From Gnetum montanum (Eukaryota; Streptophyta; Gnetopsida; Gnetales; Gnetaceae), in contig MNCI01006676.1 of assembly GCA_015680685.1 (NCBI GenBank), forward strand, positions 39,719 through 103,718: a stretch of 64,000 bases of DNA. Direction: 5' to 3'. Below, in pieces: positions 1-11,900 of this stretch. Numbering within the stretch: position 1 is the first letter of the stretch; every line of letters begins with the position of its first letter. The position numbers and the translations under genes are program-made. A model generated the notes under the pieces. The model saw only the letters and a program-made list of their open reading frames with translations. It was not told where the DNA came from and did no database searches.

Positions 1-492
1 CATAACTCTTTCCACCCAGCCATTGGCAGGTACAAATCCTTGATCACCTTGGCCGGTGGTTTGCCTAATAGCCCTTTGGCCTCCATTATTCCAACATGGC
101 AGCATAGGTTCTTCCACAGGTATGAGCATCCGTCGCCCGCCTCCTAGCGAGCATACTTCTGATCAAGAATCCTCATCCACATGGCCTGTTGCTTGGGCTG
201 CATCAACATTCTATTAAGCAGGCACTACGTGCCAAGCGTGACCTCATCTAGAAAGGAGAGCATCCCAACTTTGCCCACCTCTTGTGGCCTAACAGTAAGC
301 CATCAACAAACCAAGTGTAGGTTCCTCCCCCCATTGCCCTCAGACCAAATGAACTGCCTAATGATTTGGTCAACTTTTTGGATGACCTCGACTGGTGGGA
401 CAGCCATAGATGCAGTGTACCGGGTAGTAGCCATTAGCATTGTGGAGGCCAACACCATCTTACCCCTGGTTACTCCAGTGTGATATTTTTGA

Positions 493-2755
493 CTACACCT
501 TCTCCAACAGACCAATCTTGGTTCCCTTCCGATGCCACTCAAAGATTGGCATGCCCAAGTACAAATCTTGTTGCCTGCCATGCAAGATGCCCAACACCTG
601 CATAATTTTCGTGCTTACTTGCCTTGTGGTATTAACGAAATGAATGGCTGATTTCCCCTTATTAACCACCAACCCCAGTTCCCCCTCCATCCTATACAGG
701 GCCCTCATTAAAGCCTTTTCATGTGATACCACAATCCTGAAAAATAGAATCGTGTCATTTGCAAAATGTGTGGCCAGGCAATGCTCCCCCACGATGGTTA
801 GCCCCTACATCCCCTCAGCAAGACAATAAGCCTGCAGCAGGTCCATAACCAGGAGAAAAAGTAGGGGAGAGAGTGGGTCCCCTTGGCGTAACCCCTTGCT
901 TCTGGCATTGAAGCCCCACATCTGACCATCAATATCCAACGAATAATGGCCCAAACTTTGCATCTAGAGACAGAGGTTGACAAAAGTAGGGTTGAAGCCT
1001 TTTAACAACATGATTTGCTGTAGGGCCGCCCAGCTTACCGTGTCATAGGCCTTGGCAATGTCTAATTTGATGCACATGCTTGGAAACTACGACCTTTGCA
1101 ATGAGTGCATAATCTCTTGGAGTAGTAAAACTTGGCTTTCTAGGAAGTGGTTCCTAATGAACCCAGCCTGATGCATGCCCACAACCTTTGTCATTAAAGG
1201 GGCCAAGCGCAACATTGGCAGCTTCGAAAATAGATGGAGCAATGTATTGCAGACCCCTATGGGCCTGAAATGAGCAGGTTGGGACAGATTTGGCACTTTT
1301 GGCAAGAACACAATCTGGGAACAATTAATTTCCTTTCTCACTTGCTGCCAACGAAGCATTGTATTAAGGGTGTCCAACAAGTTCTCCCCTATTATGTCCT
1401 CAATTTCTTTGAAAAATTCAACCGGCCAACCATCAAGCCTCGGTGCCTTGTTAATTTGCATTGATTGTAGCCCCGTGTGCAATTTGGCCTAAGAGAAAGG
1501 TTGAAGAAGCTTCTGGTTGTCAGCCCTTGACACCATTTGTTGCACCGGCATTGAAATCAGTGCCGTTTCCCACTTGCGCCAAATGTTGCCCTAATAATCC
1601 TGAAGACCATCTGCAATTTCTTGCTCACTTGTTGCGGTGCCCACCACTCGCATATGTATCTTGCACTTTAGATTCCCCTTGCTTTTGGTTGTGGCATAAA
1701 AGAAACGTGTGTTCCTATCCTCGTCCTTGAGCCAAGACACCTAGGCCCTTTGCCTCCAATATTCTTCCTCCTCCTTGTCTAGCGCCTGTAGTTCATAGAG
1801 TAGGTCTTGCTCCTCATCAGCCAGATCAGCCCTTGCCTCTTGCTTTGCTGCACCTCTCTTAGGTCTGCTTGTAGCTGTTGTTTGTATGTCCTAAAACCAT
1901 ATTTCTCCTTCGATGTTCGGGTCTTACTCTGATTCTTCAAGGCCTTTAGCCCATGTGTCAGAAATTCTCTTAGGTCTCGAGCTTTGGGGTAGTTTTGCCA
2001 AATGCCCTACACCAATGGTCAGAGCCAAGGTTTACTCAGCCATGTTTGTTCAAACTGGAAAGGTCGAGGCCTCGAGTTGGGGCCCCCATTGAGCCAACAT
2101 ACAATTGACCTATGATCTGAGGCTTGTCTCTCCTGCCTAGTCACCAGAATGTCCAACTCCAACAACAACCTCATACTCACCCATACTTTGTTAATCCTAG
2201 ATTGAACCCAATCATGCCCCTGTCTTCTATTACTTCAGGTGAATCTGCGACCCTCATCTCCAAATCTACCACGCCGTGCCTCAGCAAGAACTTCGCACAC
2301 TCCACACTACTAGGCAGATCTGCAGCATCCATACCTATTTTCTCCCAAGGATATAGTCGCTGATTGAAGTCCCCCACTAGTAACCATCTGTCCATGTCAA
2401 GAGCCACCTGCACAACGCTTTTTAGTTCCTGTATTCTCACCTCCTAGCCCTATGCCCCATAGACATTGGTTAACTAGACCTGTTGTACGGGGAGGTACAC
2501 CGTCTAATTCCATTGCAAATTGTCCACCCAGTTGGAGGGGAGTTTGGACAAGACAACAAGATCCCCAGCGCATCCCCTACAAGGGACATTCATCAGAGTC
2601 CAACCCTCCCATCGTAGCAAACTCTCTTTGGCCACCTGTAGTTTTGTTTCTTGCAGGTAGACAATATCACATCTTTCACTCCAAACAATCATTTTTAGGG
2701 TAGTCTATTTGTAAGGGGTACCTTATCCCTTGCAATTCTAATACAAGATTTTCAT
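493..2755 (-). pseudogene. LINE ORF2 remnant: endonuclease and reverse transcriptase
   Basis: A start at about 2755 gives MKIL...NC.G, matching the usual MKILSWNCRG opening of plant L1 endonucleases. It is followed by CDIVYLQETKL (near 2670) and WLLVGDFNQ (near 2375), both conserved endonuclease blocks. Reverse transcriptase follows at 1087-1482, with APRLDGWPVEFFK, a FLPKVPN..PAHFRPIGV-type block and MHQAGFIRNH. Further down, ATHFANDTILFF at about 750 replaces the FADDT catalytic loop, so one catalytic Asp has become Asn. EYLGMPIFEW-type and IIRQFIW blocks follow. Stops and frame changes are frequent. The function would have been nicking and target-primed reverse transcription; this copy is dead. 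Confidence 0.85.
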
Positions 2756-3325
2756 GGAGACACATATGCACATCTGTTATAGACCTCCATCAGGGTCCTC
2801 TACACCTTGAAGTCCACCTCCAATTGCGTTATAGCCTCTTCCTCACTGCTAAGGCATCTGGTCGGCCCACCTTATTGTTTTTGCAGTATTCCATGTCATC
2901 CTTAGGTTGTGTTTGGGGCATAGCCAAATTTGCAAGTTGTGGCCTGGATGACCCTTGATCAAGCATGATCCACTCCCCCAGTGGTGGTAATTCCAAGGGC
3001 TGCCTGGAGGGTGTATGTTTCAAAGACCCCTCAATGCTGGTGACCGGGTTGCCTCCATAGACACCTGCACACCCAACTTCGCAAACCCCCCACCAATTTC
3101 CAAAGCACAGTGTGCTACTAGATCCATCGTCCCCACCAAGGGCCCTAGATGAGCCGTTGTTGGGCCCTACATCGTCCGCCCCTCCTGGGCATCTTGGGCT
3201 GGCCCCAGGGCACCCCTTGTTATGGCTCCTGTCTATGCCTGTCAGCCTTGATCAACCGATTTCATGACCTCCCCTTTTTTCCCCACCATGGTCTAGCCCC
3301 TATGGGATTCCTTACTGAGCAGCCG

Positions 3326-4177
3326 ACAGTCCTTCGTACGATGCCCCTTTCCACAATTTGAGCATGCCCTAGCACTCTTTAGAGCCTTTGGAGGTAGCAT
3401 ATTTTCAAAGTGAACCCAGATCCGCTTCTCCTTGTCATCCATGTCCAGAACCACTTTGTTGACTCAGTCTTTGGACCCCAGCGAAAGTAATATGCAAAAG
3501 TGTGTGTAACCCATTTGATCCATTGACGTCATGAAAGCATTGAACTTGATGAATTTCCCGAATAATCCGGCCAACGACTTTAGAAAACCTATTGACCAGA
3601 ACTCAAGGGGCTGGTCCAGAACCTTGATCCAAACCAGTGCCTGGTCAAAAAGATTGACATCTTGGTGGGCACTCGGCCTCCATGGCTTCAATGCCAAACC
3701 TTGTGCCCCATAAAACCATGGCCCTCCCAGCAGCACCTGTTCTTTGTCGATGGCAGTTTTGAAAACAAAGAGTAGCCTGTCATTGGCAAGGCTATGCATA
3801 GTTAGCTCCTCCAAACCCCAGGCCGCCTTGGCCCATATATGGATGAGATCCATTCTAGGCTGAACACCATTTGAAACAAACTTGCCAAGTAGGCACAACT
3901 GCAATGCTTGGATTTCCTTCATTGGCGGCCATCCTACCTTTAGGTGCATCATCCCGCCCTTACAAGCATCGAACCCCGAGCCTCCCTTCTGCCCATCAGA
4001 TTCTCCCCCAGTGCCCAAAGCCCTCCTAGCTGCACCCTCCTCCATCCCTAGTGGATTGTCTAGCCCTAGCCACTTGCTGGTTGATGTGCCTATCACCCCT
4101 CCAGCATTGCTTGCATCTCCTATCCTGCCGCCATTGTACCCATTGCCCTTGCTTCGATTGCCCACCACTCCAGCCAT
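3326..4177 (-). pseudogene. LINE ORF1: DUF4283-like RNA-binding protein with CCHC knuckle
   Basis: The frame is open for 237 codons from the ATG at 4177 to a TGA at about 3464, then continues in the same frame through a zinc knuckle at 3326-3364 (CSNCGKGHRTKDC, a CX2CX3HX4C pattern). The N-terminal ~60 residues are Gly/Ala-rich and low in complexity. The middle holds the block typical of plant L1 ORF1 (LLGKF, WGLEEL, GGPWFYGAQGLALKPWRP). ORF1 proteins bind element RNA in the LINE ribonucleoprotein. The TGA follows LGSKD, where the second LINE (8255-12764) has LGSKDRVNKVV with an Arg codon; a CGA-to-TGA change by loss of a methylated CpG would explain the stop (inference). Confidence 0.82.
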
Positions 4178-4239
4178 TCATTCCTCCTTTCTATTTCCAT
4201 CAAGACCACTTGTAAAGTTGATTACATTAAAATCATGTA

Positions 4240-4860
4240 TTTTTGATGTGATATGATTTGTGCATCCAGTTTCTAACAGCCACATGATTGATGAGATTTG
4301 TTTGTTTGAGTGATAAAATGCATGAAACATAGGTTTTCTTCTACCTTTTGGGTTTGAAGCTCCACCTTTTGAAGCCTTACCTCATCTATCTTCAGTTTGG
4401 TGTTGCCCTCCTTTACTCTTTGGACTTTTTGATTTTTCTTTTTTTCCTTTCAATTAATCCTTGTCTCAATAATTTTCCTGAAGAATATCCCACAGTTTTT
4501 TGCTAGTCTTGAAGTTTGTGATTGTGTTTTTTTATCTTGGTGCATATTGAAATGCAAATTATGTCTTTTGCTATTTCATCTTCTTTTGCAACTTTGTGAA
4601 ACTTTTCTTCAAACTCAGAAATCGTTCTTGGTTTTAATATTCCTTTCTTTATAACTTTGTCAAGTGTGCCCATATCTTGAAATTTTGCTATGTCTTTTGC
4701 TTTTTCATTGTCTTTTGCAACTTTTTGAAATTTTTTCTTTAAACTCTTGGACATGGTTCTTGATTTTACTATTCATGTCTCTATGTTTTAGATGTCATTT
4801 GGTTTCAAAAGTAACTTTGTCAAGTGGACCCATATCTTGAAATTTTGTGCATCATCATAA
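4240..4860 (-). pseudogene. Possible Ty1/copia gag fragment, internally duplicated
   Basis: On the - strand an 83-codon frame (4503-4754) reads Lys/Glu-rich sequence with two similar blocks, KKFQKVAKDNEKAKDI and EKFHKVAKEDEIAKDI. A second frame reads TSKKLWDILQENY, which resembles the UBN2/copia gag block (TAKEAWDKL). At DNA level a unit of about 140 bases is repeated (4565-4688 and 4711-4847; both contain the text caagtg.gcccatatcttg or a close variant). The assignment to copia gag is tentative because no protease or polymerase is joined to it. Confidence 0.35.
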
Positions 4861-5375
4861 ATAATTTTGTGCTTTGATCTCCCATGGACTTGGCCTTCAG
4901 CTTCAATATAATTGTTGATTTTTTGAGAAAAGAAGTTTCAAAAGTTTTTAAATTTTTTTCACAAGTTTTTGGCAGGCTGGTCGACCGGCTGATGTGGGTG
5001 ACCTGATTGTGAAAATTAGAATTTTTTCGAATTTTGAAATTACAACATCTCTGTAATCTAGATGAGTTTTGGGCTAGTCTTGGGCTTGTTGGAAAGCTCG
5101 TTTTGTGATCTATAAGCCTCTAAAATTTTTAGATCAATTGGAATTTATTTGATGATTTAAATCCGGCTTGCAAAATTGGAAAGATCCTAGATGCGAAACA
5201 AGATGAGAAACTGTCAAAATGTTGGCCAAAAATAAAAATAAAAAAATGGAATCAGTTCAGAAGGAGAGTAATACGAATATGTTTGGACCAGTACTGATAA
5301 AAAAAGTTGATTGTTAAACTAGGGTAACACAAATGACATCCCAATCATTTTGTTTTATTTCATGCTCTGCAAAGT
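4860..5375. other. AT-rich stretch, no gene seen
   Basis: AT-rich sequence with a Lys-type purine tract near 5230. No exon of the synaptotagmin gene, no ORF of interest and no recognisable transposon domain was found. Confidence 0.5.
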
Positions 5376-5594
5376 TCACCTTTGTGGTGCTTTTAACATA
5401 AGCTGTAAAACCCTTTGTAAGCGTAGTACATAGGTTTTTGGCTTGACTGGTTCAATAGCAATAGGAAGCCATTGAGATATATGTGTATCATGTAAAAAAT
5501 TGTTGAAACTTAACTGTTCTAATAGATCCACAAGGTCTTGGACATAATTAAACAAAGTTTCAGTTGCAGTATATACACTGAGAGGATTAAGCAT
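5376..5594 (-). other. Unrecognised 72-codon antisense ORF upstream of the first visible exon
   Basis: An open frame starts at 5594 with MLNPLSVYTATETLFNYV and contains LVDLLEQLSFNNFLHD and PKTYVLRLQRVLQL. It is not low complexity and not the shadow of a known exon. I do not recognise it. It could be a captured coding fragment, a transposon piece or a chance ORF. Confidence 0.2.
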
Positions 5595-5819
5595 TGTACA
5601 TTGTGGAGTGTTTCTTTTGTTGTTTTAAAATTCTGTATGATTTAACTCATCTTCCATTTTTGTCCATGACAATGAGACATTTTTTTGGAACAATATGTTT
5701 TTCATATTTTTTCAAATATATTTGTTTACATCTGGACATGAACCAATTGTTCTTAATTGCTGCAAGTCCTGTTGTCAAAGGGTTGACATGCATGATTCTG
5801 TTACGCTGTTATGCTACAG

Positions 5820-5938
5820 GCATAAAATTCTATGAAACACAAGAGGATGCAATAATTATTGAGCCAGCATTCAAATGGTTTGGAAACCCAGACATTAATA
5901 TAGAAGTTAGTTTATTTGGTGTATCATTCAGTGTGCAG
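5820..5938 (+). CDS. SYT: Synaptotagmin exon a (SMP domain)
   Basis: 119 bases after an acag acceptor and before a CAG|gt donor. It starts in phase 1: the first two bases complete a Gly codon from an unseen exon. It reads IKFYETQEDAIIIEPAFKW and onward to FGVSFSVQ, matching the SMP segment GMKVYLTDEKELIMEP of Arabidopsis SYT1. The exon before it was not found between 4200 and 5820. Confidence 0.93.
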
Positions 5939-8900
5939 GTGAGTTTATGTGAAGGCAAAGTTTTAATTATAATCCTTTCATTTTTTTATAGATAAAGTTT
6001 GACTGAGAAATGACTTTATGTTTCAGTTGGTTGATTTGCAAGTTTCGATTCTTCCAAGGATATCCCTGAAGCCTCTAGTGCCTGCTTTTCCATGTTTTTC
6101 AAGGGTATCAGTATCTCTCATGGAAGAGGTTAAAAAGAAAGCACTGTTAAATATTACATCAGTGAGTTTCTACCCATAAGTCTACTAAATGCTAGTCACT
6201 GATGTTTGTCCTTAAATGCAGCCAGACATTGATTTTGGACTAAAGTTATGTGGAGCAGATTTGATGGCCATTCCATTGGTTTACCGATCAGTCCAGGTTA
6301 TTACCAATTTGTACCTTTGTTATTCCAGCAAAAACTCAACATTTTTTATTATTAGAATACAGCCTGGAAATTTTGTTTTTTAGTGTATTTTTCTTTATAA
6401 AGTAAGGTAAAAATTCAATTTTTATTTGTGATCACTTCAAGGCCATTCTATAAATGAACTTGTGATTTTTTATGTTTAATAGATGCTTTGAGGCTACACA
6501 CATCATGCTCATAAAATATTTAAAACAGAAATTGAAATTGCTTTTTAAAACTGCCTCTTAAACCCTAGGGTTATGTTTTTTTTTTTTTTGAGAGAATGTT
6601 TGGGTTTATGTACGAAGTAAAAAGAAGAAAAGAACTGTACAGTCAAGATGATTTTACACTGTGGTGGGGGCCCCGCACCTCTACCCCAAAAGACCCAAAA
6701 AAATAGGCCAGATCCTTGGCCTCCAAATATTGTTCATAGGTAAACCCCCAACCTAGTAACCAAGTACTCAAAAATTCGGGGTTTCATGGAAACCACATAC
6801 CCCCCAGCCCCCTTAAGAAAAAAAAAAGCACAATCTCAACACCATGAGACAAGACAAACAAAGCATAATAAACAAAACTGTGGGGATACCTAAACCCCCC
6901 AGAGGCCAGCCCAACTATAGACATTTAGGCAGATTCAGACAAGTACAATCAGGAGTTTTCTGATTGTGGATATTATTTAGCACCTCCCGATGATGCTCGG
7001 AGTATACAAAAGCGGTTGCCTGCTGAAAGTTCTTGAAGGTAGCTTCCTTCCTTCCTAGCACAAGCATCTGTAGACCCTCTCCCACTAGGGTGGAGCTAGA
7101 ATGAAGTTCTTCAAATGTGTCGGTGGAGGGTTGACCAAGTGGTATCTTTGTGAACATTCAGCACCAGGTAAGGGCACCACCCCTTTCTGGAGCCACATCT
7201 GGACATTCTGAGCATGAGCTCTGCCCACCTACCTTTGTAGCTATGTTGCTTCCTCTTGCTCTTGTTCTTGGGCCACCTGCTCCAACCTCCCATGCTCCTG
7301 CCACTCCTCCTCGCACTGCAGCTCCTCCTTGACTTGGGTCCTTAGCTCATTGATCAGTGTTGCCGAGTGCTCTCTTTGCAGAGCTCGTGTTGTCTCATCA
7401 TCTCTATCTCTTTCTCCCCGAACTGAGCCTCCATATGAGCCTGCGTATGTTGGAACACCTCCTCCCTAGTGCACCACTTGGCCTCCTAAATCTTACGTTC
7501 CTCATTTCTGGCCTTCTCCGTCGCCTCCTTTGCCATACACAATAGCTCAACCGAGGCATCTTGGCCCACAATCGAGTCGGAACCCTCAGGGTCATCAGGA
7601 ACTTGCATTGCCATAGTAGGCATGTTCAAGAAACCAGATCCCCTTTATGGCACCAGCTGATGAGAGTAAACAACTTTACATGGCAACGTTGGTCCTAGCG
7701 GTGGCCCAAGTGACATAGCCCACCAAATCACAAGTATTAACCTTGAGTAGTGACCTTTGTGCTGCTTGCACAATGCCTCTAGAAAAAACTAGGAAGTATT
7801 CTGTTTGAGTATAACCTTTCCAATTCTTCACTATTTTTTAATATAAAAAACTATACTGTTTTTTCCTGAAACATTACATTTTTTTTCGAATAAATAATAT
7901 TATTAACCATGTACATGCAAACACTCTTAACTTTATTAAGTTAAAGAGTGGTATTAACTTTATAGGCAATACAAAATAAAAGTAGAAAACACAATTAAGT
8001 AGACATAAAAATGATAACCACTACATAAGTATATAAGCATGGTATAATGTGTATAAGTTCCTTCATCCTTTCACTACCAATATATGTTCAATATATTATT
8101 GACATAAAATCTTGTAGTATTCTATTTGAGTATAACCTTTCTAATTCTTCATTAATTTTTAATATAAAAAACTATACTTTTTTTTCCTAAAACATTACAT
8201 TTTTTTCCAATTAATAATATCATTAACTATGTTCATGCAAACCCTCTTAACTTTGAAGACATCTTCATCAAAGGAAGGATTTTGAAAAGCATGGGTAGGA
8301 AAGCAGGGCACGCTGGAGGGGGCATAGTGAGCGTCGACTGCAATGGAGGGATCCTTGTGGATGGTCGGTCTGGTTAGGCATCATGTGGGGGGAAGGGGTG
8401 GGGGGGCAAACTTAGAGGGCTTGGGGTTGCTGAGGCGGCAATTGAAGGTAATGCTTTCAGGAGTGCATAGGAAAAGGGTAGCCTAGGTAGATTGGCGGGA
8501 AGGGCAACAGTGTTGCCCAACAGGGAGGGAGGGATTGAAGCTTGCTTTTGGGAGGGTGGGACTATGAGATTGCAAATTGGGAGTCTGCTTGTGGAGGGGT
8601 TGTGTACATTGGAGCTTAGCCTCCTTGGTAAGTTTGTTTTGGAGGGTGTGAGACCTAGGATGGACCTTATTCAACATTGGTCCTACACAGCCTGGGGATT
8701 GGAGAATGTGCAGGTCCGCACTTTGGTAGATGATAGGCTTTGGTTTGTGTTCTAGTTGGAAGCAGAGAGAGAGAGAGAGGGTGCTTTTTGGGCGCCTGTG
8801 GGTTGGCTCTTGTGCCTTGGCGGCCAAGGGCCCACCGAGATGCAGATCTCTTTGATAGGGCATCAGTTTGGGTTTGGATCTTGGATCTGCCTTTGGAGTT

Positions 8901-11900
8901 TTGGATGCCAGGTTTCCTAAAAACATTGGTTGGATTGTTTGGGGAATTCATAAAGTTTGATAGTTTCACTAAGTTGATGGATAGGATTGGCTAGGCTCAT
9001 TTTTGTGTGTGGAGGTCATTGGGTTCCAAGGACAGGGTCAACAAGGTGGTTTTAGCCTTGCCCTCAGGAGATGAAAAGATGAGGGTTGAATACAAGAACT
9101 TGCCAACAGTTAAGCTAGTGAAGAGGCATTGTTTGCTAGGTGTGCGATTTTTGGAAAGGGTCACTTGACGGTGGAGTGTTGGGTTTGCCTGAAGGCTCTG
9201 TTACACTAGCTGCAAGGTGGGTGAAACTTGGTTGGGAGGAAGGGTCGAGTGGTGAAGGTTGCAGCTGTGGCACTGGTGGGTTCGATGCATTGAGCTAGAC
9301 CTCATGAGCCTACCATGGGGGCAGCTATTGGGGGAGCAGGGCAGGGGCCTACTGAGAAAGCTAGAGAAGTGCCAGTGGATATGGGCTTTGGTGAGAGGGA
9401 GTTCGAGTTGTTGGTTGAGGGGTGGGGGAGAGTGCTCTCACCCCCTCCCCTAAGAAGGCTTTGGGGGTGGTGTTGCTACTATTGAATGATTGGGTTGGGG
9501 TTGTTCGAGGCTTCCCATTTCCAAAAATGACTAAGATATTGCAAGCCCAATGGAAGGGATGTGGTAGTCACCTGGTCTCGCTGGAGGCCAATAGGATTGG
9601 GAGACCACTATTGCTAGTCGAGGAGGGATGTGGGGGTTTCCTTGTCTCATCGGAAGCTTGTAGAATTGGGAGGCCACTATTTCCTATTGCTTGGAGTAGG
9701 ATTACACAGGCCATGATTGACTTGACGTTGCAGCGGACCTTGAAGTAGATGTATAGAAAGTGATTGGTTGGTGGGCCATGAAGATCCTCTCTTGGAATTG
9801 TAGAGGACAAAGTACCTCCTACAAGTGAAATACTGTACGAGATATTGTGTGTTGGGAGAAGTGTGACGTTGTGTGCCTGCAAGAGATGAAAATACAAGCT
9901 TTGGAGGTCCACACCCACTGCATGGCAGACTCAAATTGTGCCTAGTTTAGGAAGAGCAGGTTGGCTTGCCATGTTGCCAAAAAGGTCATTTCGGTTGGTT
10001 GACTCCTCATGATGGAGTATTACTATGCAGCTAGAGGTGGCAGATATATGGCTTACAAAATTTTATGGGACCCAGAGATGGGAAGAACGGTTGCAGGAGT
10101 TGAGGTTGGTTGCTCTGGTTGACTATTGGTGCCAGATGATTAGCCAGTGGAACTTTTTAGGGAATTCATTGATGTGATGGGGCTGAATATTTTAGATGCT
10201 CTCAAACGGATGTTTCAGTGGTAGTAGGTTTAGAAGAAATCAGTTGTTCCAGAATTGTTTTTATTCCCAAGGTGGCCGAACCTTTTGACTCGTCTCAGTT
10301 AGTTTCATCCTGTTAGGGTGTGCAACACCTTGATTCGATTTTTTACTAAGATCGTGGTGTGGCGTCTTACCCCTTGATGCCAAGGTTGGTGGGGAATAAT
10401 TAGATGTGTTTAGTGAAAGGGAGGTACATTCAGGATCAGGTGATTCTTCTTTACGAGGTGATGCACTTGATTCAGCGCTCAAGGTATCTTGGTATGTGCG
10501 TCAAGCTGGATATTAAAAAAGCTTATTGTTCTATTTGCTAGGATGTGTTGGCTGATATCATGGAGCAAAAAGGCCTTGATTCGAGGTTTATTGCACTATG
10601 TATCTAAATCCAGGCCTTGGGGGCATATTCTTTCGATATTGGAGGTAGGTTGTGGGGGTTTTCCTCCCCTGGGCATGGTTTAAGGTAGGGTGATCCACTC
10701 TCACCTTACCTATTTATCCTCGCCATAAATACATTGCAGGGGTATTGCAAAGCAGAAGGGGTGTAGGGGCTTAATGTGGCTAGGATCGATTGCTTGATAG
10801 AGCATTATGTAGATGATACGATGATTTTTTCATGGGCATCGGTCCTCAAGCAAATGCACGATGCATTTGTCGAGGCATCCTATTTGGTTCAAGGGAAGAT
10901 TTTGCAGTACCTGGGAATGGTGGCAGGAACTAACCAAGAGTTGTACCTAGGGCTTCCTATGTTTGCTTGGAATCACAAATAGACTTGGAAATCTCTTATT
11001 CAATGGTTGTAGCGAAAGGTTGATCATTGGACAGTACAATTTTTAATGTGGAAAGGGTGAATGCTTTTGGCGAATTTGGTGATGCTGGCCATGGCCAAAT
11101 ACACGATGGTAGTTGCCACACCATCCACCAGGGTGGTGGAAAAGGTGGATCAGATTATCTGAGTTTTTATTTGGTTGTGAGGAAAAGGGGGGTTGAAACT
11201 CCATCTGGTGGGGTGGGAAACAGTTGCATGACCACAGGAGGCTAGGGGTCTAAGGGTACTCAAGTTTTAGGATGTTATTATGATGGATTACCAAATTTTG
11301 GTTAATCATCTAATGCAACCAACATCTCCATACCTTCAATGGGTTCAAATTATGAGGGCTAAATACATGCCATGGTAGGTAGATCAACAAGATTCAATTA
11401 TATGGAGGACTATGTGTACACACCTTATCGACATAATGGTTGGTGATATGGTGGAGAAGTCATCCCAAGAAATCATAAAATGGAAGTTTCTGGTGGTGCG
11501 GGGGTGGCAGACATTATGGAGAAGATGTATGCTTGAAAAGTTAAAAGTTTTTCTTTGGCTTGTGAATCATGACGAATTGCCAGTGCAGGTTGTGTTGCAG
11601 GCTCGAGGCCTTCATATATCAGATACCTGTTTGTTATTTTCAAGGGCCTTGGAGACTGTGCATCACTTTGTTTATCAATGCAATTTTCTGCAAGAAGTGT
11701 GGTGAAATCTTGAGCTTTCTCCCACCCATCGTGAGCATGCTTTGGATGGGGATTTGGTGGGCACAACTGTGGTTTGGACTATGTGAAAGGCAAGGAATGT
11801 GTGTATGTTTAGAGCTATGAGGCTACCGACCCTGTGGTAGTTGGCGGCGCAAGGGCTTAGGTTGTGGCGGTAGGTGATGGTTGCAATGGGTTGGACACCC

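Larger units (their letters stand above)
1..4200 (-). mobile_element. L1-type LINE, decayed, 3' end beyond window
   Basis: Read on the - strand, this stretch gives in order a DUF4283-like ORF1 with a CCHC knuckle, an apurinic-type endonuclease and an L1 reverse transcriptase, the standard layout of plant L1 LINEs. The 5' end lies near 4200, just before the ORF1 start codon at 4177. The 3' end is not seen because RT C-terminal sequence (HLVCW region near 300) runs off the left edge. Many stops and frameshifts make it inactive. ORF1 shares long similar stretches with the + strand LINE at 8255-12764, so both belong to one family. It probably sits in an upstream intron of the synaptotagmin gene, in antisense orientation; this is inferred because no exon lies between it and 5820. 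Confidence 0.88.

Noticed and set aside
3882-4256. 124-codon + strand ORF rich in Pro and Ser
   Set aside because: It is the antisense shadow of the LINE ORF1 on the - strand, which has recognisable domains.
5594-5995. 133-codon + strand ORF taken as a whole as a gene
   Set aside because: Only its part from 5820 to 5938 matches the synaptotagmin family; the earlier part is intron read-through ending in an acceptor site.
8483-8969. 147- and 100-codon - strand ORFs
   Set aside because: They lie antisense to the ORF1 remnant of the second LINE and have no motif.
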